Below the pieces are notes generated by a model. It did not search any database, was not told the origin of the DNA, and saw nothing but the letters and a program-made list of their open reading frames with translations. A stretch of DNA of 64,000 bases, taken from Thioclava nitratireducens (GTDB lineage Bacteria > Pseudomonadota > Alphaproteobacteria > Rhodobacterales > Rhodobacteraceae). Location: assembly GCF_001940525.2 (NCBI RefSeq), contig NZ_CP019437.1, positions 3,831,501-3,895,500 of the forward strand, in the 5' to 3' direction. Both the position numbers and the translations under genes were made by a program. Below, in pieces: positions 1 through 9,282 of this stretch. Positions within the stretch are counted from its first letter, which is position 1; the number at the start of each line of letters is the position of its first letter.

Positions 1-277
1 CCGCCGCGATCGAGATCCGCCCCTCCCCATCCAGACGCCAGAACAGCGAGCTGCCGCAGACCGCGCAAAAGCCCCGCTCCGCCGTCTCCGAAGAGCGATA
101 CCAGCGCAGCCCGTCGCGGTTGATCAGCACGAGCTGATGGGCGTCGACCTGCGACGAGGCCCAGACATGGCCGGAGGTTTTGCGGCACTGGGAGCAATGA
201 CACGCCACCACGGGCTGCATCTCTCCCTCGACCTCGTAGCTGACCGCCCCGCACAGGCACGCGCCGGTATGTTTCAT
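1..277 (-). CDS. GFA/CENP-V family zinc protein (C-terminus cut by window edge)
   Basis: This is the N-terminal 92 residues of a GFA-family protein; the gene runs off the left edge. The family was named after glutathione-dependent formaldehyde-activating enzyme, but most members have no proven reaction. Visible zinc ligands are Cys7 and Cys9 (CLCG), Cys26/Cys28/Cys31 (CHCSQC) and a later CAVCG pair, the typical Cys pattern of the beta-tent fold. It starts 7 bases after the stop of the methionine sulfoxide reductase gene on the same strand, so it is probably the last gene of a thiolase-msrC-GFA transcript. Family assignment is firm; substrate unknown. Confidence 0.85.
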   Translation of the reverse strand, partial: MKHTGACLCGAVSYEVEGEMQPVVACHCSQCRKTSGHVWASSQVDAHQLVLINRDGLRWYRSSETAERGFCAVCGSSLFWRLDGEGRISIAA

Positions 278-284
278 CGCTTCC

Positions 285-737
285 TCACAAATGGCCGAAC
301 ACGTTTTTCAGGATCGCTTCCAGCGCCGCGGCATCCGCCTCGGTGAAGGCGTCGGGCTGGTCGCTGTCGATATCCAGCACCGCGATGAGGCCCCGCTGCG
401 CATAGACCGGGATCACCAGTTCCGAACGGGTGGAGCTGGCGCAGGCGATATGGCCCGGGAAAGCCTCGACATCCGGCACCAGTTGCGTGCGCCCCTCGCG
501 GGCCGCCGCCCCGCAGACCCCGCGCGAGAACGGGATCACGAGACAGCCATGCCCCCCCTGATAGGGGCCGATCTTCAGTAGCTCCGGCTCGGTGACCCGG
601 TAGAAGCCGGTCCAGTCGAAGCGGTCATCCGCGTGGTGGATTTCGCAGGCGAGCGTCGCCATCAGCGCGACCTCGTCGGTCTCGCCCTCGGTCAGCGCCG
701 CGATGCGTTTCGTCAGGTCTTGGTAATCCACGTTCAT
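285..737 (-). CDS. msrC: Free methionine-(R)-sulfoxide reductase (GAF domain)
   Basis: A 150-residue single-GAF-domain protein that should reduce free L-methionine-(R)-sulfoxide in the cytoplasm. Cys65, Cys75 and Cys99 have the same spacing (10 and 24 residues) as the catalytic cysteines Cys84, Cys94 and Cys118 of E. coli fRMsr, with Cys99 in the catalytic position (HIACAS). The GFYR and SRGVCG motifs also match. Its ATG overlaps the TGA of the upstream thiolase gene, implying translational coupling. Oxidative-damage repair is the expected role; the link to the thiolase is positional only. Confidence 0.88.
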   Translation of the reverse strand: MNVDYQDLTKRIAALTEGETDEVALMATLACEIHHADDRFDWTGFYRVTEPELLKIGPYQGGHGCLVIPFSRGVCGAAAREGRTQLVPDVEAFPGHIACASSTRSELVIPVYAQRGLIAVLDIDSDQPDAFTEADAAALEAILKNVFGHL

Positions 738-1912
738 ACCCGTTCAATCGCGATGGCCGTGCCCTCGCCCCCACCGATGCAGATCGCGGCCACGCCGCGC
801 TTGAGACCGGCCTTTTCCAGCGCATTGAGCAGCGTCACGATGATCCGCGCACCCGACGCGCCGATCGGATGGCCAAGCGCACAGGCGCCGCCATTCACGT
901 TTACCTTGTCATGCGAAATGCCCAGCTTGTGCATGAAGGCCATTGGCACGACCGCGAAGGCCTCATTGACCTCCCAAAGATCGACATCCTCGATCGTCCA
1001 GCCCAGCTTCTTCAGCAGCTTTTCCGCCGCCGGCACCGGAGCCGTCGGGAAATCGGCCGGCGCCTGCGCATGGCTCGCATGGCCCAGAATGCGTGCGCGG
1101 ATCGGCAGCCCCTCGGCCTTCGCCGCGGCCTCGGAGGCCAGCACCAGCGCCGCCGCCCCGTCCGAGATCGAGGACGAATTCGCCGCCGTCACCGTGCCGT
1201 CCTTGCGGAAGGCGGGCTTGAGTTGGGGGATTTTGTCGGGGCGCGCATTACCCGGCTGCTCGTCGATCGCGACCACGGTCTCGCCTTTGCGGCTCTTCAC
1301 CGTCACGGGCGCGATCTCACCCGCGAAGGCCCCGGATTTCTCCGCGGCAACGGCACGGTTCAGCGACGCCATCGCGTAATCGTCCTGCGCCTCGCGGGTA
1401 AACTGGAACGCCTGCGCGCAATCTTCAGCAAAGGTGCCCATCAGGCGCCCCTTGTCATAGGCGTCCTCCAGCCCGTCGAGGAACATGTGATCGAGCGCCT
1501 GCGCATGGCCGAGCCGCGCCCCTGCGCGCATCTTCGGCAGCATGTAAGGCGCGTTGGTCATGCTCTCCATGCCGCCCGCGACCATCACCCCGGTCTGGCC
1601 AAGCGCGATCTGGTCATAGGCCACCATTGCCGCTTTCATGCCCGAGCCGCACATCTTGTTCAGCGTCGTCGCGGGCACCTCTTCGCCGAGGCCCGCCGCG
1701 AAACCCGCCTGCCGCGCGGGCGCCTGCCCCTGCCCTGCGGGCAGCACGCAGCCCATCAGCACTTCCTCGATGCGCGCAGGCGCGACACCCGCACCGTCCA
1801 TCGCCGCCTTGATCGCGACACCGCCCAGTTCGGACGCAGACACACCTGCAAAGACGCCCTGCATCCCACCCATCGGCGTGCGCGACGCTCCGACGATCAC
1901 CACGTTTTCCAT
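734..1912 (-). CDS. Acetyl-CoA C-acetyltransferase (thiolase)
   Basis: A 392-residue thiolase of usual length, catalysing reversible condensation of two acetyl-CoA or thiolysis of a 3-ketoacyl-CoA. The acyl-accepting Cys88 lies in NKMCGSG, and the C-terminal catalytic motifs GGACALGHPIGASG (His) and CIGGGEG (Cys) are intact. I chose the ATG at 1912 because GGAGGATATC sits directly upstream; a longer frame to 1957 lacks a ribosome binding site and adds a non-homologous stretch. There is no phaB or other polyhydroxyalkanoate gene beside it, so biosynthetic or degradative use cannot be decided here. Confidence 0.9.
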   Translation of the reverse strand: MENVVIVGASRTPMGGMQGVFAGVSASELGGVAIKAAMDGAGVAPARIEEVLMGCVLPAGQGQAPARQAGFAAGLGEEVPATTLNKMCGSGMKAAMVAYDQIALGQTGVMVAGGMESMTNAPYMLPKMRAGARLGHAQALDHMFLDGLEDAYDKGRLMGTFAEDCAQAFQFTREAQDDYAMASLNRAVAAEKSGAFAGEIAPVTVKSRKGETVVAIDEQPGNARPDKIPQLKPAFRKDGTVTAANSSSISDGAAALVLASEAAAKAEGLPIRARILGHASHAQAPADFPTAPVPAAEKLLKKLGWTIEDVDLWEVNEAFAVVPMAFMHKLGISHDKVNVNGGACALGHPIGASGARIIVTLLNALEKAGLKRGVAAICIGGGEGTAIAIERV

Positions 1913-1999
1913 GATATCCTCCAAAATCCTGTTCCACGGATACCGAATGGTAAGCATTGCCGTCTAGCCTTCCCGTCAGATCAACCGCGGGAGGCGTAC

Positions 2000-2344
2000 A
2001 TGAACCTTACTGCCGAAGCGCTGAAAGGCGCGCTTGTCGTCCATCTGGCCGAGGCGCGGCTGGACGCTGCGATCGCCCTCAGGTTCAAGGAACGGATGCG
2101 CGATGTGACGATGCAGCCCGCGCCGCGGGTACTGCTCGACCTTTCGAAGGTGGAGTTTCTCGACAGTTCCGGCCTCGGCGCGGTGGTGGCGGTGATGAAA
2201 TCGCTCGCCCCCGACCGACAGCTGGAGCTTTGCGGGCTGACACCGAATGTGGTGAAAGTTTTCCGCCTCACCCGCATGAATTCGGTCCTGCCGATCCATG
2301 CCGATCTCGCAACCGCCTTGGGGAAGGACCGGAGATATGCGTGA
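2000..2344 (+). CDS. STAS-domain anti-sigma factor antagonist-like protein
   Basis: A 114-residue single STAS domain, the length of SpoIIAA/RsbV-type antagonists. The signature DLSKVEFLDSSGLG (residues 47-60) contains the Ser (56 or 57) that a partner kinase would phosphorylate. The ATG is preceded by GGGAGGCGTAC. The next gene, overlapping by 8 bases, encodes an RsbW-type ATPase, so the two probably form a partner-switching module: the kinase phosphorylates this protein, and the unphosphorylated form releases the kinase's other target. Neither a cognate sigma factor nor an RsbU-type phosphatase is nearby. Confidence 0.87.
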   Translation: MNLTAEALKGALVVHLAEARLDAAIALRFKERMRDVTMQPAPRVLLDLSKVEFLDSSGLGAVVAVMKSLAPDRQLELCGLTPNVVKVFRLTRMNSVLPIHADLATALGKDRRYA

Positions 2345-2852
2345 GCGTCTGAATGCAAGAGCCCCCGCCACGACTGCGCGCCCAGACCCCCGCCCGGATG
2401 GGGGCGAGGTGCGCGTCTTCAACCTCAGCTTCCCGGCGACACTGATCGCGGTGCGTGATGCCCTGCGGGCTGCGGTGGCGCGTTTCATCCGTCTGATGAC
2501 CGAGGAAGAGGCCGGAACACTGGAACTGATCCTCGCGGAAATCCTCAACAACATCGTCGAACACAGCTACGGCGAAAGCGAGGAGGGCGTGATCGCGTTA
2601 TCCATCGTCCGCGACCGAAAAGGGCTCAACTGTTCGGTCAGCGATGACGGGATCCCACTGCCCCCGGCCTGCCTCGACCTTCGGGACCGCGACCCGGAGC
2701 GGCCCGACCCGAGCAGCCTGCCCGAAGGAGGCTTCGGCTGGTTCCTGATCCGCGACCTCGCGACCGATCTTGGTTATCACCGGCAGGACGGGCGCAATCT
2801 GCTGGCCTTCCGGATGCCGCTGGAACCGGTCGAGATACTCCAAGAGGGATAA
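2337..2852 (+). CDS. RsbW-type anti-sigma regulatory factor (serine/threonine kinase, HATPase)
   Basis: A 171-residue GHKL ATPase of the RsbW/SpoIIAB class. The N box (ILAEILNNIVEHSYG), the G1-type DDGIPLP and the G2-type GGFGWFLIRDLA are all visible, so ATP binding and kinase activity are expected. The chosen ATG at 2337 follows GGACCGGAG and overlaps the end of the STAS gene; an upstream in-frame start at 2298 has no support. The first 25 residues are basic and proline-rich and look disordered. It should pair with the upstream STAS protein; the regulated target (sigma factor or response regulator) is not in the window. Confidence 0.86.
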   Translation: MRERLNARAPATTARPDPRPDGGEVRVFNLSFPATLIAVRDALRAAVARFIRLMTEEEAGTLELILAEILNNIVEHSYGESEEGVIALSIVRDRKGLNCSVSDDGIPLPPACLDLRDRDPERPDPSSLPEGGFGWFLIRDLATDLGYHRQDGRNLLAFRMPLEPVEILQEG

Positions 2853-2877
2853 GCCGGCGCCGAACCCGCAGGGTCGT

Positions 2878-3204
2878 TCAGTTCATCTGGAATTGCAGCC
2901 GATAGGAGCCGTTGCCGAACTCACCGAACAGATCATCGAGATCGGGATGGCTCACCGGCTCGCCGGAGAAATCCGCGACGAGGTTCTGCTCGGACACATA
3001 GGCCACATAGTAGCTTTCGTCGTTCTCCGCGAGCAGGTGGTAATAGGGCTGATCCTTGGACGGGCGCGACTCCTCGGGGATCGCATCGTACCATTCCTGC
3101 GAGTTGGAGAAGATTGCATCGACGTCGAAGACCACCCCCCGGAACGGGTGGTTGCGATGTCGCACCACTTGGCCGATGTGATATTTCGCGTGCGTGGTAT
3201 GCAT
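2878..3204 (-). CDS. hspQ: Heat shock protein HspQ
   Basis: A 108-residue protein of the HspQ/YccV-like hemimethylated-DNA-binding family, matching the approximately 105-residue E. coli protein. HspQ is known as a specificity-enhancing factor of Lon protease. Typical motifs are KYHIGQVVRHRNHPFRGVVFD and QPYYHLLAEN with YVSEQNLV. I prefer the ATG at 3204 because GAGGATAGAC lies just before it; the ATG at 3216 would add four residues. It is convergent with the anti-sigma gene, and the upstream region (3217-3394) is shared with the divergent transglycosylase gene. Confidence 0.9.
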   Translation of the reverse strand: MHTTHAKYHIGQVVRHRNHPFRGVVFDVDAIFSNSQEWYDAIPEESRPSKDQPYYHLLAENDESYYVAYVSEQNLVADFSGEPVSHPDLDDLFGEFGNGSYRLQFQMN

Positions 3205-3394
3205 GTCTATCCTCATACCTAATACCTAAATCGTGAAACCGCTCAGGTCCACGTTTTCGCCTCATTTCCGCCGGAAACAGATTGTCCGATTCGTCGCGAC
3301 AGTCCGCTGACATCGTGCGTTTCCCGGTTTTCGAACGGGCCAATTACGCATAGGATGACAAAAAACAAGGCCGTCAGAGCAAAGAAGAGCAGCT

Positions 3395-3973
3395 ATGAAG
3401 AAATACCTCGCCCTCGGCGTATTGCTTGCGGTGGCCGCCTGCGGAGGCGGACCGTCCAAGCCCCCGCGCAACCTTGATGACGCCTGCGCGATCATCAAGG
3501 AGCGTCCGCAATATTTCAACGCCATGCGCCGGACGGAGGCCCGATGGGGCGTTCCGGTCGCGGTTCAGATGGCCACGATCCACCAGGAAAGCAAGTTCGA
3601 CGGCAACGCGAAGACACCGCAGCGCTTCGCGCTCGGGATCATCCCGCTGGGCCGCCAGAGCTCTGCCTACGGCTACAGCCAAGCCCTCGACGGCACCTGG
3701 GACGAGTATCGCGAAGATACCCGTCGCTTCGGTGCCCGGCGCAACCGCATCTCGGATGCCACCGACTTCATGGGTTGGTACATGGATGGCACGCAGAAGA
3801 AGCTCGGCATCTCCAAGGCCGACGCGCGCAACCAGTATCTCGCCTATCACGAAGGGCGCGGCGGCTATTCGCGCGGGTCACACCGGTCGAAATCCTGGCT
3901 TCTAGCCGTGGCCGACCGAGTCGCATCCCGCGCGCAGATGTACGAGATCCAGCTTCAAGCCTGCCGGCGCTGA
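3395..3973 (+). CDS. Lipoprotein with lytic-transglycosylase SLT-like domain
   Basis: A 192-residue predicted lipoprotein: a short signal peptide ends in the lipobox VAAC, giving Cys16 as the lipidated residue. The rest resembles an SLT (lysozyme-fold) domain, with a candidate catalytic Glu in TIHQESKF, a YGYSQALDGTW segment and a late AYHEGRGGY motif. It probably cuts peptidoglycan glycan strands from the inner face of the outer membrane. It is convergent with lolA, four bases apart. The domain is shorter than in Slt70 or MltE, so substrate range is uncertain. Confidence 0.83.
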   Translation: MKKYLALGVLLAVAACGGGPSKPPRNLDDACAIIKERPQYFNAMRRTEARWGVPVAVQMATIHQESKFDGNAKTPQRFALGIIPLGRQSSAYGYSQALDGTWDEYREDTRRFGARRNRISDATDFMGWYMDGTQKKLGISKADARNQYLAYHEGRGGYSRGSHRSKSWLLAVADRVASRAQMYEIQLQACRR

Positions 3974-3977
3974 ACAA

Positions 3978-4580
3978 TCAGCGCCGCTGGGCCAACGCCT
4001 GGTCGATCGAGAACATCGAGGTGGCAAAGTTGCCGCCTTTTTGGAGGTTGTTGAGGATCGTCGTGGTCTTCTCGCCCGACTGGTTGGTGATCACCCATTG
4101 GCGCAACTCAACCGGCCCGTCAGTGAAGATGAGCTGAATATTCCCGTATTCAGGATGCTGCGGGTCCTGCGCGGTGACGATCGTCTTCGGCCCGTCCGTC
4201 GTGTAGCCCACGACCATACCGTTACGATTCAGGTCGATATTGCGCCCGAGGATCAGGTTCAGCGGCGTCTTCACCAGCGGGTATTGCTCCGGTGGCTGGT
4301 TCGATTTCGGATCGAACACAGCGACGCGGTTAGCCGAGGCCAGCACCAAAGTCTTGTCGTTATTGTATTGGAAGCGCGCCCGACCGGGCCGCTTGATGAA
4401 CAGCTTGCCGGTCGAGATAGACCCGTCCGAGTTGACCTGCGTGAAATCCGCCGAAGCGGAGGTCAGCGAGTTCAGATAGGACGATATCTGATTCAGCGAG
4501 ACTTTCCCGGCCGAAGCCGGAAGGGCGAGCGCCAGCGTGAAGATCGCGGCGAGCAGGATGCGGATCTGTTTCATGACCAT
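3978..4580 (-). CDS. lolA: Outer-membrane lipoprotein carrier LolA
   Basis: A 200-residue periplasmic chaperone that takes lipoproteins from LolCDE and passes them to the outer membrane. A signal peptide ends near LALPASAG, and the mature part shows the LolA pattern (SASADFTQ, GKLFIKRPGRARFQY, VFDPKSNQ). The ATG at 4580 stands 11 bases after GGAG; a second ATG six bases later and a GTG that lies inside the Shine-Dalgarno region are less likely. It lies downstream of ftsK on the same strand, but a terminator between them (4746-4776) suggests its own transcript. Confidence 0.9.
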   Translation of the reverse strand: MVMKQIRILLAAIFTLALALPASAGKVSLNQISSYLNSLTSASADFTQVNSDGSISTGKLFIKRPGRARFQYNNDKTLVLASANRVAVFDPKSNQPPEQYPLVKTPLNLILGRNIDLNRNGMVVGYTTDGPKTIVTAQDPQHPEYGNIQLIFTDGPVELRQWVITNQSGEKTTTILNNLQKGGNFATSMFSIDQALAQRR

Positions 4581-4745
4581 AGATTTAGGCACTCCTTGCG
4601 AAAGCGGAAGTCCCGCCGTAACGCGCCAATCGCGCTGCGGGTCCGTCTTGAGCGCATTTGCGCCGAACCGGGGATGTCATTCAATAACATCTCCCCCAGT
4701 ATCGGATGACAGCACACCGGGTGCGGATAGCCCGTGCGGCCCAAT

Positions 4746-4776
4746 GCAAAACGCCCCGAGGTCTCCCCCGGGGCGC
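4746..4776 (-). terminator. Rho-independent terminator after ftsK
   Basis: The 7-bp stem CGCCCCG (4752-4758) pairs with CGGGGCG (4769-4775). Read on the minus strand, the hairpin is followed by TTTTG, 25-50 bases after the ftsK stop. Confidence 0.75.
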
Positions 4777-4800
4777 TCTGCATCTCAGATTGTGACCGGC

Positions 4801-7800
4801 TTATTGCTGTTCGGGCACGAGGATTTCGCGTTTGCCGACATGGTTGGCCGAGGACACGACGCCCTGATCCTCCATCTGCTCCACGAGGCGCGCGGCCTTG
4901 TTGTAGCCGATGCCCAGCTTGCGCTGGATGTAGGAGGTCGAGCATTTGCGATCCTTTATCACGATGCCCACCGCCTGATCATAGAGCGCATCCTCGCCGC
5001 CGGTATTGCCGCCAGTGTTGAGGCCCAGCACCTGATCGATGTCGGAAGCCACCTCGTCATCGGGGCCCTCGACCACGCCAGACATATAGGCCGGCGGACC
5101 GAAGCTCTTGAGGTGGTTGACGATTTCCTCGACTTCCTCGTCGGACACGAAGGGCCCGTGGCAACGGGTGATCTTGCCGCCGCCAGCCATGTAGAGCATG
5201 TCGCCCATGCCCAGAAGCTGCTCGGCGCCCTGCTCGCCCAGAATGGTGCGCGAGTCGATCTTCGACGTCACCTGGAACGAGATCCGGGTCGGGAAGTTCG
5301 CCTTGATCGTGCCGGTGATGACATCGACCGAGGGGCGCTGCGTCGCCATGATCAGGTGGATGCCCGAGGCCCGCGCCATCTGCGCCAGACGCTGGATGCA
5401 GGCTTCGATCTCTTTGCCTGCGACCATCATCAGGTCCGCCATCTCGTCGACGATCACGACGATATAGGGGAAGGGTTCGGGCTGGAATTCATCCGTCTCG
5501 AAGATCGGCTCGCCGGTCTCCTCGTCGAAGCCGGTCTGCACGGTGCGCTTGAACATCTCGCCTTTCTCAAGGCTCTCCTTCACGCGACCGTTGTAGCCCT
5601 CGATGTTGCGCACGCCCATCTTGGACATCTTGCGATAGCGCTCTTCCATCTCGGAGACGACCCATTTCAGGGCGACGACAGCTTTCTTCGGATCGGTCAC
5701 GACGGGGCTGAGCAGATGCGGGATGCCGTCATAGACGGAGAGTTCGAGCATCTTCGGGTCGATCATGATCAGGCGGCACTCTTCCGGCGTCAGACGGTAG
5801 AGGAGCGACAGGATCATCGTGTTGATCGCGACGGATTTACCCGAACCGGTCGTCCCCGCGATCAGCAGGTGGGGCATCTTGGCGAGGTTGGTCACGATAG
5901 GCTCGCCACCGATCGTCTTACCCAGAGCCAGCGGCAGCTTGATGTTCTTGTCGTCGAAGTCGCGCGCCGAGAGAATCTCGCGCAGCACCACCTTCTCGCG
6001 GTGATCGTTCGGCAGTTCGATGCCGATCACCGAACGGCCCGGCACGGTCGAAACGCGTGCCGACAGCGCCGACATCGAGCGGGCGATATCGTCGGCCAGA
6101 CCAATCACGCGGCTGGCTTTGAGACCCGGCGCGGGCTCGAGTTCATACATCGTGACAACCGGGCCCGGGCGGACCGAGACGATCTCGCCCTTCACGCCGT
6201 AATCGTCGAGCACCGTCTCGAGCATCCGTGCGTTCTCCTCCAGCGCCTCATCCGAGAGCTGGTGGCGCTGGATCGTCGTGGGATTGGTCAGCAGCGACAG
6301 CGGCGGCATTTCGAAGGGCGCAGTCTGCGGCTTCTCAAAAGTCATCTTGGGCTGCGCCTCTTCGATCGCACGACGCGACGGGGCCGCGGGTTTCGCCGCG
6401 GGCTGCACCACGCGCTTCGGCTCGGGCTGTTTGATGACCTGACGGTCGAGGCCACGCGCCGAGGCCGGGATTTCCGGCACCACGTCTTCCTCGATCCATT
6501 GCGCATTGCCGGTCTCGTCGAAGGAATGTGGCTCGCCGGCATAGAAATGCTCGGTGCGCATATCGCGGAGATCGGGTTCGAAGCCTTCGTAATCCGGGTG
6601 GGTCCAGTCGCGGCTCTCTTCGCCTGCGTATTCGCGTTCCTGTGCGACCTGCTCGGCAGCCGTCATATGCGGCTCTTCGGCCTCGGCATAGGTCGCCATT
6701 TCGGACGCGCGCTCCGGGGCGGTTGCGGCCGGTGCGCCGAAGCCCGGCATGAAACGCGGCTTGGCCCGAAGCGGTGGCTCCGCACGCAATTGCGGCTCGG
6801 CCCGCAGCGGCGGCTCCTGATGGACCACCTGCGGCTGGCGCGGGCCGCGCGCGAGACGCTTGGCGACTGCGGCGAGCACCGAGGCCGAAGGGCGCGGCGG
6901 CGCCGGCTCGGGCTCGGCGAAGGTTTCGGGCATATCGTGATGCAGCGGCGCTCCGGCAGGCTCGGGCGCGTAATCGGTGGCGACCGGTGCGGCCTTGCGG
7001 TTCTGCACCGCCTGGCTGATGCGCGCACGGATCCGATCTTCGGTGGGCGCGGCCGGCGGCTGGTCGTCCCAATAGGGCTCGGTCTCGAACAGCTCCGGCG
7101 AGGCATCATAGGGATCGTAGTCCGGCTCCACCGGGCGACGGATGCGAGACAGGAAGGACGGGCGCGCGGCCGGGGCGGCTTCGACCTCCGGGGCCCAATG
7201 CTGCGCGGCGAGCGCCTGCTGCTCTTCCCAAGCCGCCTGCTCAGCGGCACGTTCGGCGGCTTCGGCGCGACGCTGGCGCGCACGCTCCGCCGCCGAGCGC
7301 GCCCCCATGACCGAGGCCGAGGCCCCGCGACCCAGAACGTTCATCACACCGACATAGACCGCGACCGTGCCCAGCCACATGAAACGCGTGATCGCGCGCA
7401 ACTCGGGCTTGGTGAAGCCGAGAACGAAGGTCGCCATCGCCAGCATCGCCGCGGCGAGGACCAGCGAAAGAAGCTTCAGCCCGACCACGCCGGAAATCGG
7501 GACGATCCCCAGCATCGCACCCGCGATCATATCGCCGAAATGCCCACCAAGGCCGAAGGCCTGACCCCATTGATCGCCCGGCACCAGAAGCGCTGCATAG
7601 ACGGAGGCGACGGCCACGGCGATCGGGAAGAAGATCATCCGCGAAACGAGGCGCTCTTCGCCGCGATGGGTGATCATGCGCAGGCCCCAGGCCACCAGCG
7701 CCGCAGGCAGCAACCACGCGCCGTGACCCACGATCACGAACAACGGCGAGGCGATCCCGGCGCCGATCCGGCCGAGCCAGTTCTGCACCGGCTCATCCGA

Positions 7801-7971
7801 GGCTGCCATCCAGCTTGGATCTTCGGGATGATAGGAGAAAAGCATCATTGCGGCGAGCAGGCCGAAGACGACCAGCAGCCCCCCTACCAATTCCTTGCCA
7901 CGCCGTTCCAGAACGGCTTGCGTGTCCTGATCGAAAAGCGGATCGCGCTGTCGAACCTGATAAGATGCCAT
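4801..7971 (-). CDS. ftsK: DNA translocase FtsK
   Basis: A 1056-residue septal DNA pump that clears chromosome ends and activates XerCD at dif during division. Residues 25-200 hold several membrane segments. Residues about 215-545 form a long, acidic, proline- and alanine-rich linker with a short EPxLRA repeat near 400-415. The motor has Walker A (GTTGSGKS, near 704-712) and Walker B ([12 protein letters not shown], near 837), and a gamma winged helix for KOPS reading sits at the C-terminus ([20 protein letters not shown]). The ATG has AGGACGGTAGG upstream. It is followed by a terminator and then lolA. Confidence 0.96.
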   Translation of the reverse strand: MASYQVRQRDPLFDQDTQAVLERRGKELVGGLLVVFGLLAAMMLFSYHPEDPSWMAASDEPVQNWLGRIGAGIASPLFVIVGHGAWLLPAALVAWGLRMITHRGEERLVSRMIFFPIAVAVASVYAALLVPGDQWGQAFGLGGHFGDMIAGAMLGIVPISGVVGLKLLSLVLAAAMLAMATFVLGFTKPELRAITRFMWLGTVAVYVGVMNVLGRGASASVMGARSAAERARQRRAEAAERAAEQAAWEEQQALAAQHWAPEVEAAPAARPSFLSRIRRPVEPDYDPYDASPELFETEPYWDDQPPAAPTEDRIRARISQAVQNRKAAPVATDYAPEPAGAPLHHDMPETFAEPEPAPPRPSASVLAAVAKRLARGPRQPQVVHQEPPLRAEPQLRAEPPLRAKPRFMPGFGAPAATAPERASEMATYAEAEEPHMTAAEQVAQEREYAGEESRDWTHPDYEGFEPDLRDMRTEHFYAGEPHSFDETGNAQWIEEDVVPEIPASARGLDRQVIKQPEPKRVVQPAAKPAAPSRRAIEEAQPKMTFEKPQTAPFEMPPLSLLTNPTTIQRHQLSDEALEENARMLETVLDDYGVKGEIVSVRPGPVVTMYELEPAPGLKASRVIGLADDIARSMSALSARVSTVPGRSVIGIELPNDHREKVVLREILSARDFDDKNIKLPLALGKTIGGEPIVTNLAKMPHLLIAGTTGSGKSVAINTMILSLLYRLTPEECRLIMIDPKMLELSVYDGIPHLLSPVVTDPKKAVVALKWVVSEMEERYRKMSKMGVRNIEGYNGRVKESLEKGEMFKRTVQTGFDEETGEPIFETDEFQPEPFPYIVVIVDEMADLMMVAGKEIEACIQRLAQMARASGIHLIMATQRPSVDVITGTIKANFPTRISFQVTSKIDSRTILGEQGAEQLLGMGDMLYMAGGGKITRCHGPFVSDEEVEEIVNHLKSFGPPAYMSGVVEGPDDEVASDIDQVLGLNTGGNTGGEDALYDQAVGIVIKDRKCSTSYIQRKLGIGYNKAARLVEQMEDQGVVSSANHVGKREILVPEQQ

Positions 7972-7983
7972 AACCTACCGTCC

Positions 7984-9162
7984 TCAACCGTATAGGCAGT
8001 CGCGAAGCTGCGTAAGCCCGCGCTGCGTTTCTGCTTTTGGGGCGACCAGAGCCACCCTAATATATTTCTGGCCGGGGTTTTCCCCGTTCACCTCGCGCGC
8101 GAGATAGGCGCCCGGCAGCACGCGAATGCCGGTCTCTTTCCAAAGCTTGAGCGCCGCTGCCTCCCCGTCTTCGACGGGAAGCCAGAGGAAGAAACCGCCC
8201 TGCGGCAGCTGGAAGCCATCGACGCCGTCGAAGATCTGTCCCGCGATCTCGTATTTCTCGGCGTAAAGGCGACGATTTTCCGTGACATGGGCCTCGTCCG
8301 CCCAGGCCCGCTCTGCCACGCGCTGCAGCGGTTGCGGCAACGGTGAACCGGCATAGGCGCGCAGGCGACGGATATGTTTAATGCTTTGCGGCCCGGCAGC
8401 GAGGAAGCCCGAGCGCAGACCCGGCAGGTTCGACCGCTTCGAGAGCGAATGGAAAATCACCACGCGCTCGGGGTCGATGCCTTCCTCGGCGGCGACCTGT
8501 GCCGCACCGGGCGGCGGGGCCTCGCGCCAGATCTCGGAATAGCACTCGTCAGCGAAAACCATGAAGTCGTGCTTCTCGGCCAGATGCAGCAGATCGGCCA
8601 GATATTCGCGGCTCGCGACTGCGCCCTGCGGGTTCGAGGGCGAGCACAGATAGGCGACGGTGACGCGGTCCAGCACCTCCGCCGGAAGTGCCGAATAATT
8701 AGGCAAAAAACCGGTCTCGACGCCTGCGGGCACGAAAACCGGCTCCGCGCCGACCGCTGCCGCGGCCACCGCGTAGACCTGATAGAACGGGTTCGGGATC
8801 GCGATCACGGGCGTCTTGCCGCGTTTCTGTTCGGGCGAAAGCGCCATCGCGGCGTTGTAAAGACCCTCGCGGGTGCCGTTGAGCGCCATGATCCGCTCGG
8901 GTCCGATCTCGACCGAATAGCGCCGCTTGAGCCAGCCAGAGATCGCATCCAGCAATTCGGGCGTGCCGTCGTTGGCGGGATATTTCCCAAACTCTCTAAG
9001 GCTTTGCGCAATGACATCACCCACGAACTCGGGCATCGGATGGCGCGGCTCACCGATGGACATGGCCAAGACGTCGCCGCCCGGTTCATGCGAATCGAGC
9101 AGCGCGCGCAAACGCGGAAATGCGTATTCGGGCAGGTTCGAAAACCGCTCGGGAAAGTCCAT
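7984..9162 (-). CDS. dapC: PLP-dependent class I/II aminotransferase, DapC-like
   Basis: A 392-residue fold-type I aminotransferase resembling the succinyldiaminopimelate transaminases (DapC) that work after DapD in lysine and peptidoglycan synthesis. The PLP lysine is in SLSKRSN near residue 242. SPSNPQGA, FADECYSEIW and a C-terminal RVALV segment carrying the substrate-carboxylate arginine are visible. The start has TGAGGCACAG upstream. Its stop is 12 bases from the ftsK start, so the two may be co-transcribed. dapB and dapD both occur in this window, which supports the assignment, but related aspartate/aromatic aminotransferases look similar. Confidence 0.83.
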   Translation of the reverse strand: MDFPERFSNLPEYAFPRLRALLDSHEPGGDVLAMSIGEPRHPMPEFVGDVIAQSLREFGKYPANDGTPELLDAISGWLKRRYSVEIGPERIMALNGTREGLYNAAMALSPEQKRGKTPVIAIPNPFYQVYAVAAAAVGAEPVFVPAGVETGFLPNYSALPAEVLDRVTVAYLCSPSNPQGAVASREYLADLLHLAEKHDFMVFADECYSEIWREAPPPGAAQVAAEEGIDPERVVIFHSLSKRSNLPGLRSGFLAAGPQSIKHIRRLRAYAGSPLPQPLQRVAERAWADEAHVTENRRLYAEKYEIAGQIFDGVDGFQLPQGGFFLWLPVEDGEAAALKLWKETGIRVLPGAYLAREVNGENPGQKYIRVALVAPKAETQRGLTQLRDCLYG

Positions 9163-9282
9163 CTGTGCCTCATCGAATGGGGTCTATGTCGCCCCTTATT
9201 ACCGACGAGGTTACAAAAGCTCCGCCGTTTCGTCCAGAAAAAGACAAGCTCCAGAGCGGGTTGACCACAAGAAATGTGTTTT

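Noticed and set aside
4537..7995. An 1152-codon open frame on the plus strand opposite ftsK
   Set aside because: It is the antisense of a clear FtsK gene; high-GC codon bias keeps this frame open and its product has no recognisable domain (His- and Arg-rich).
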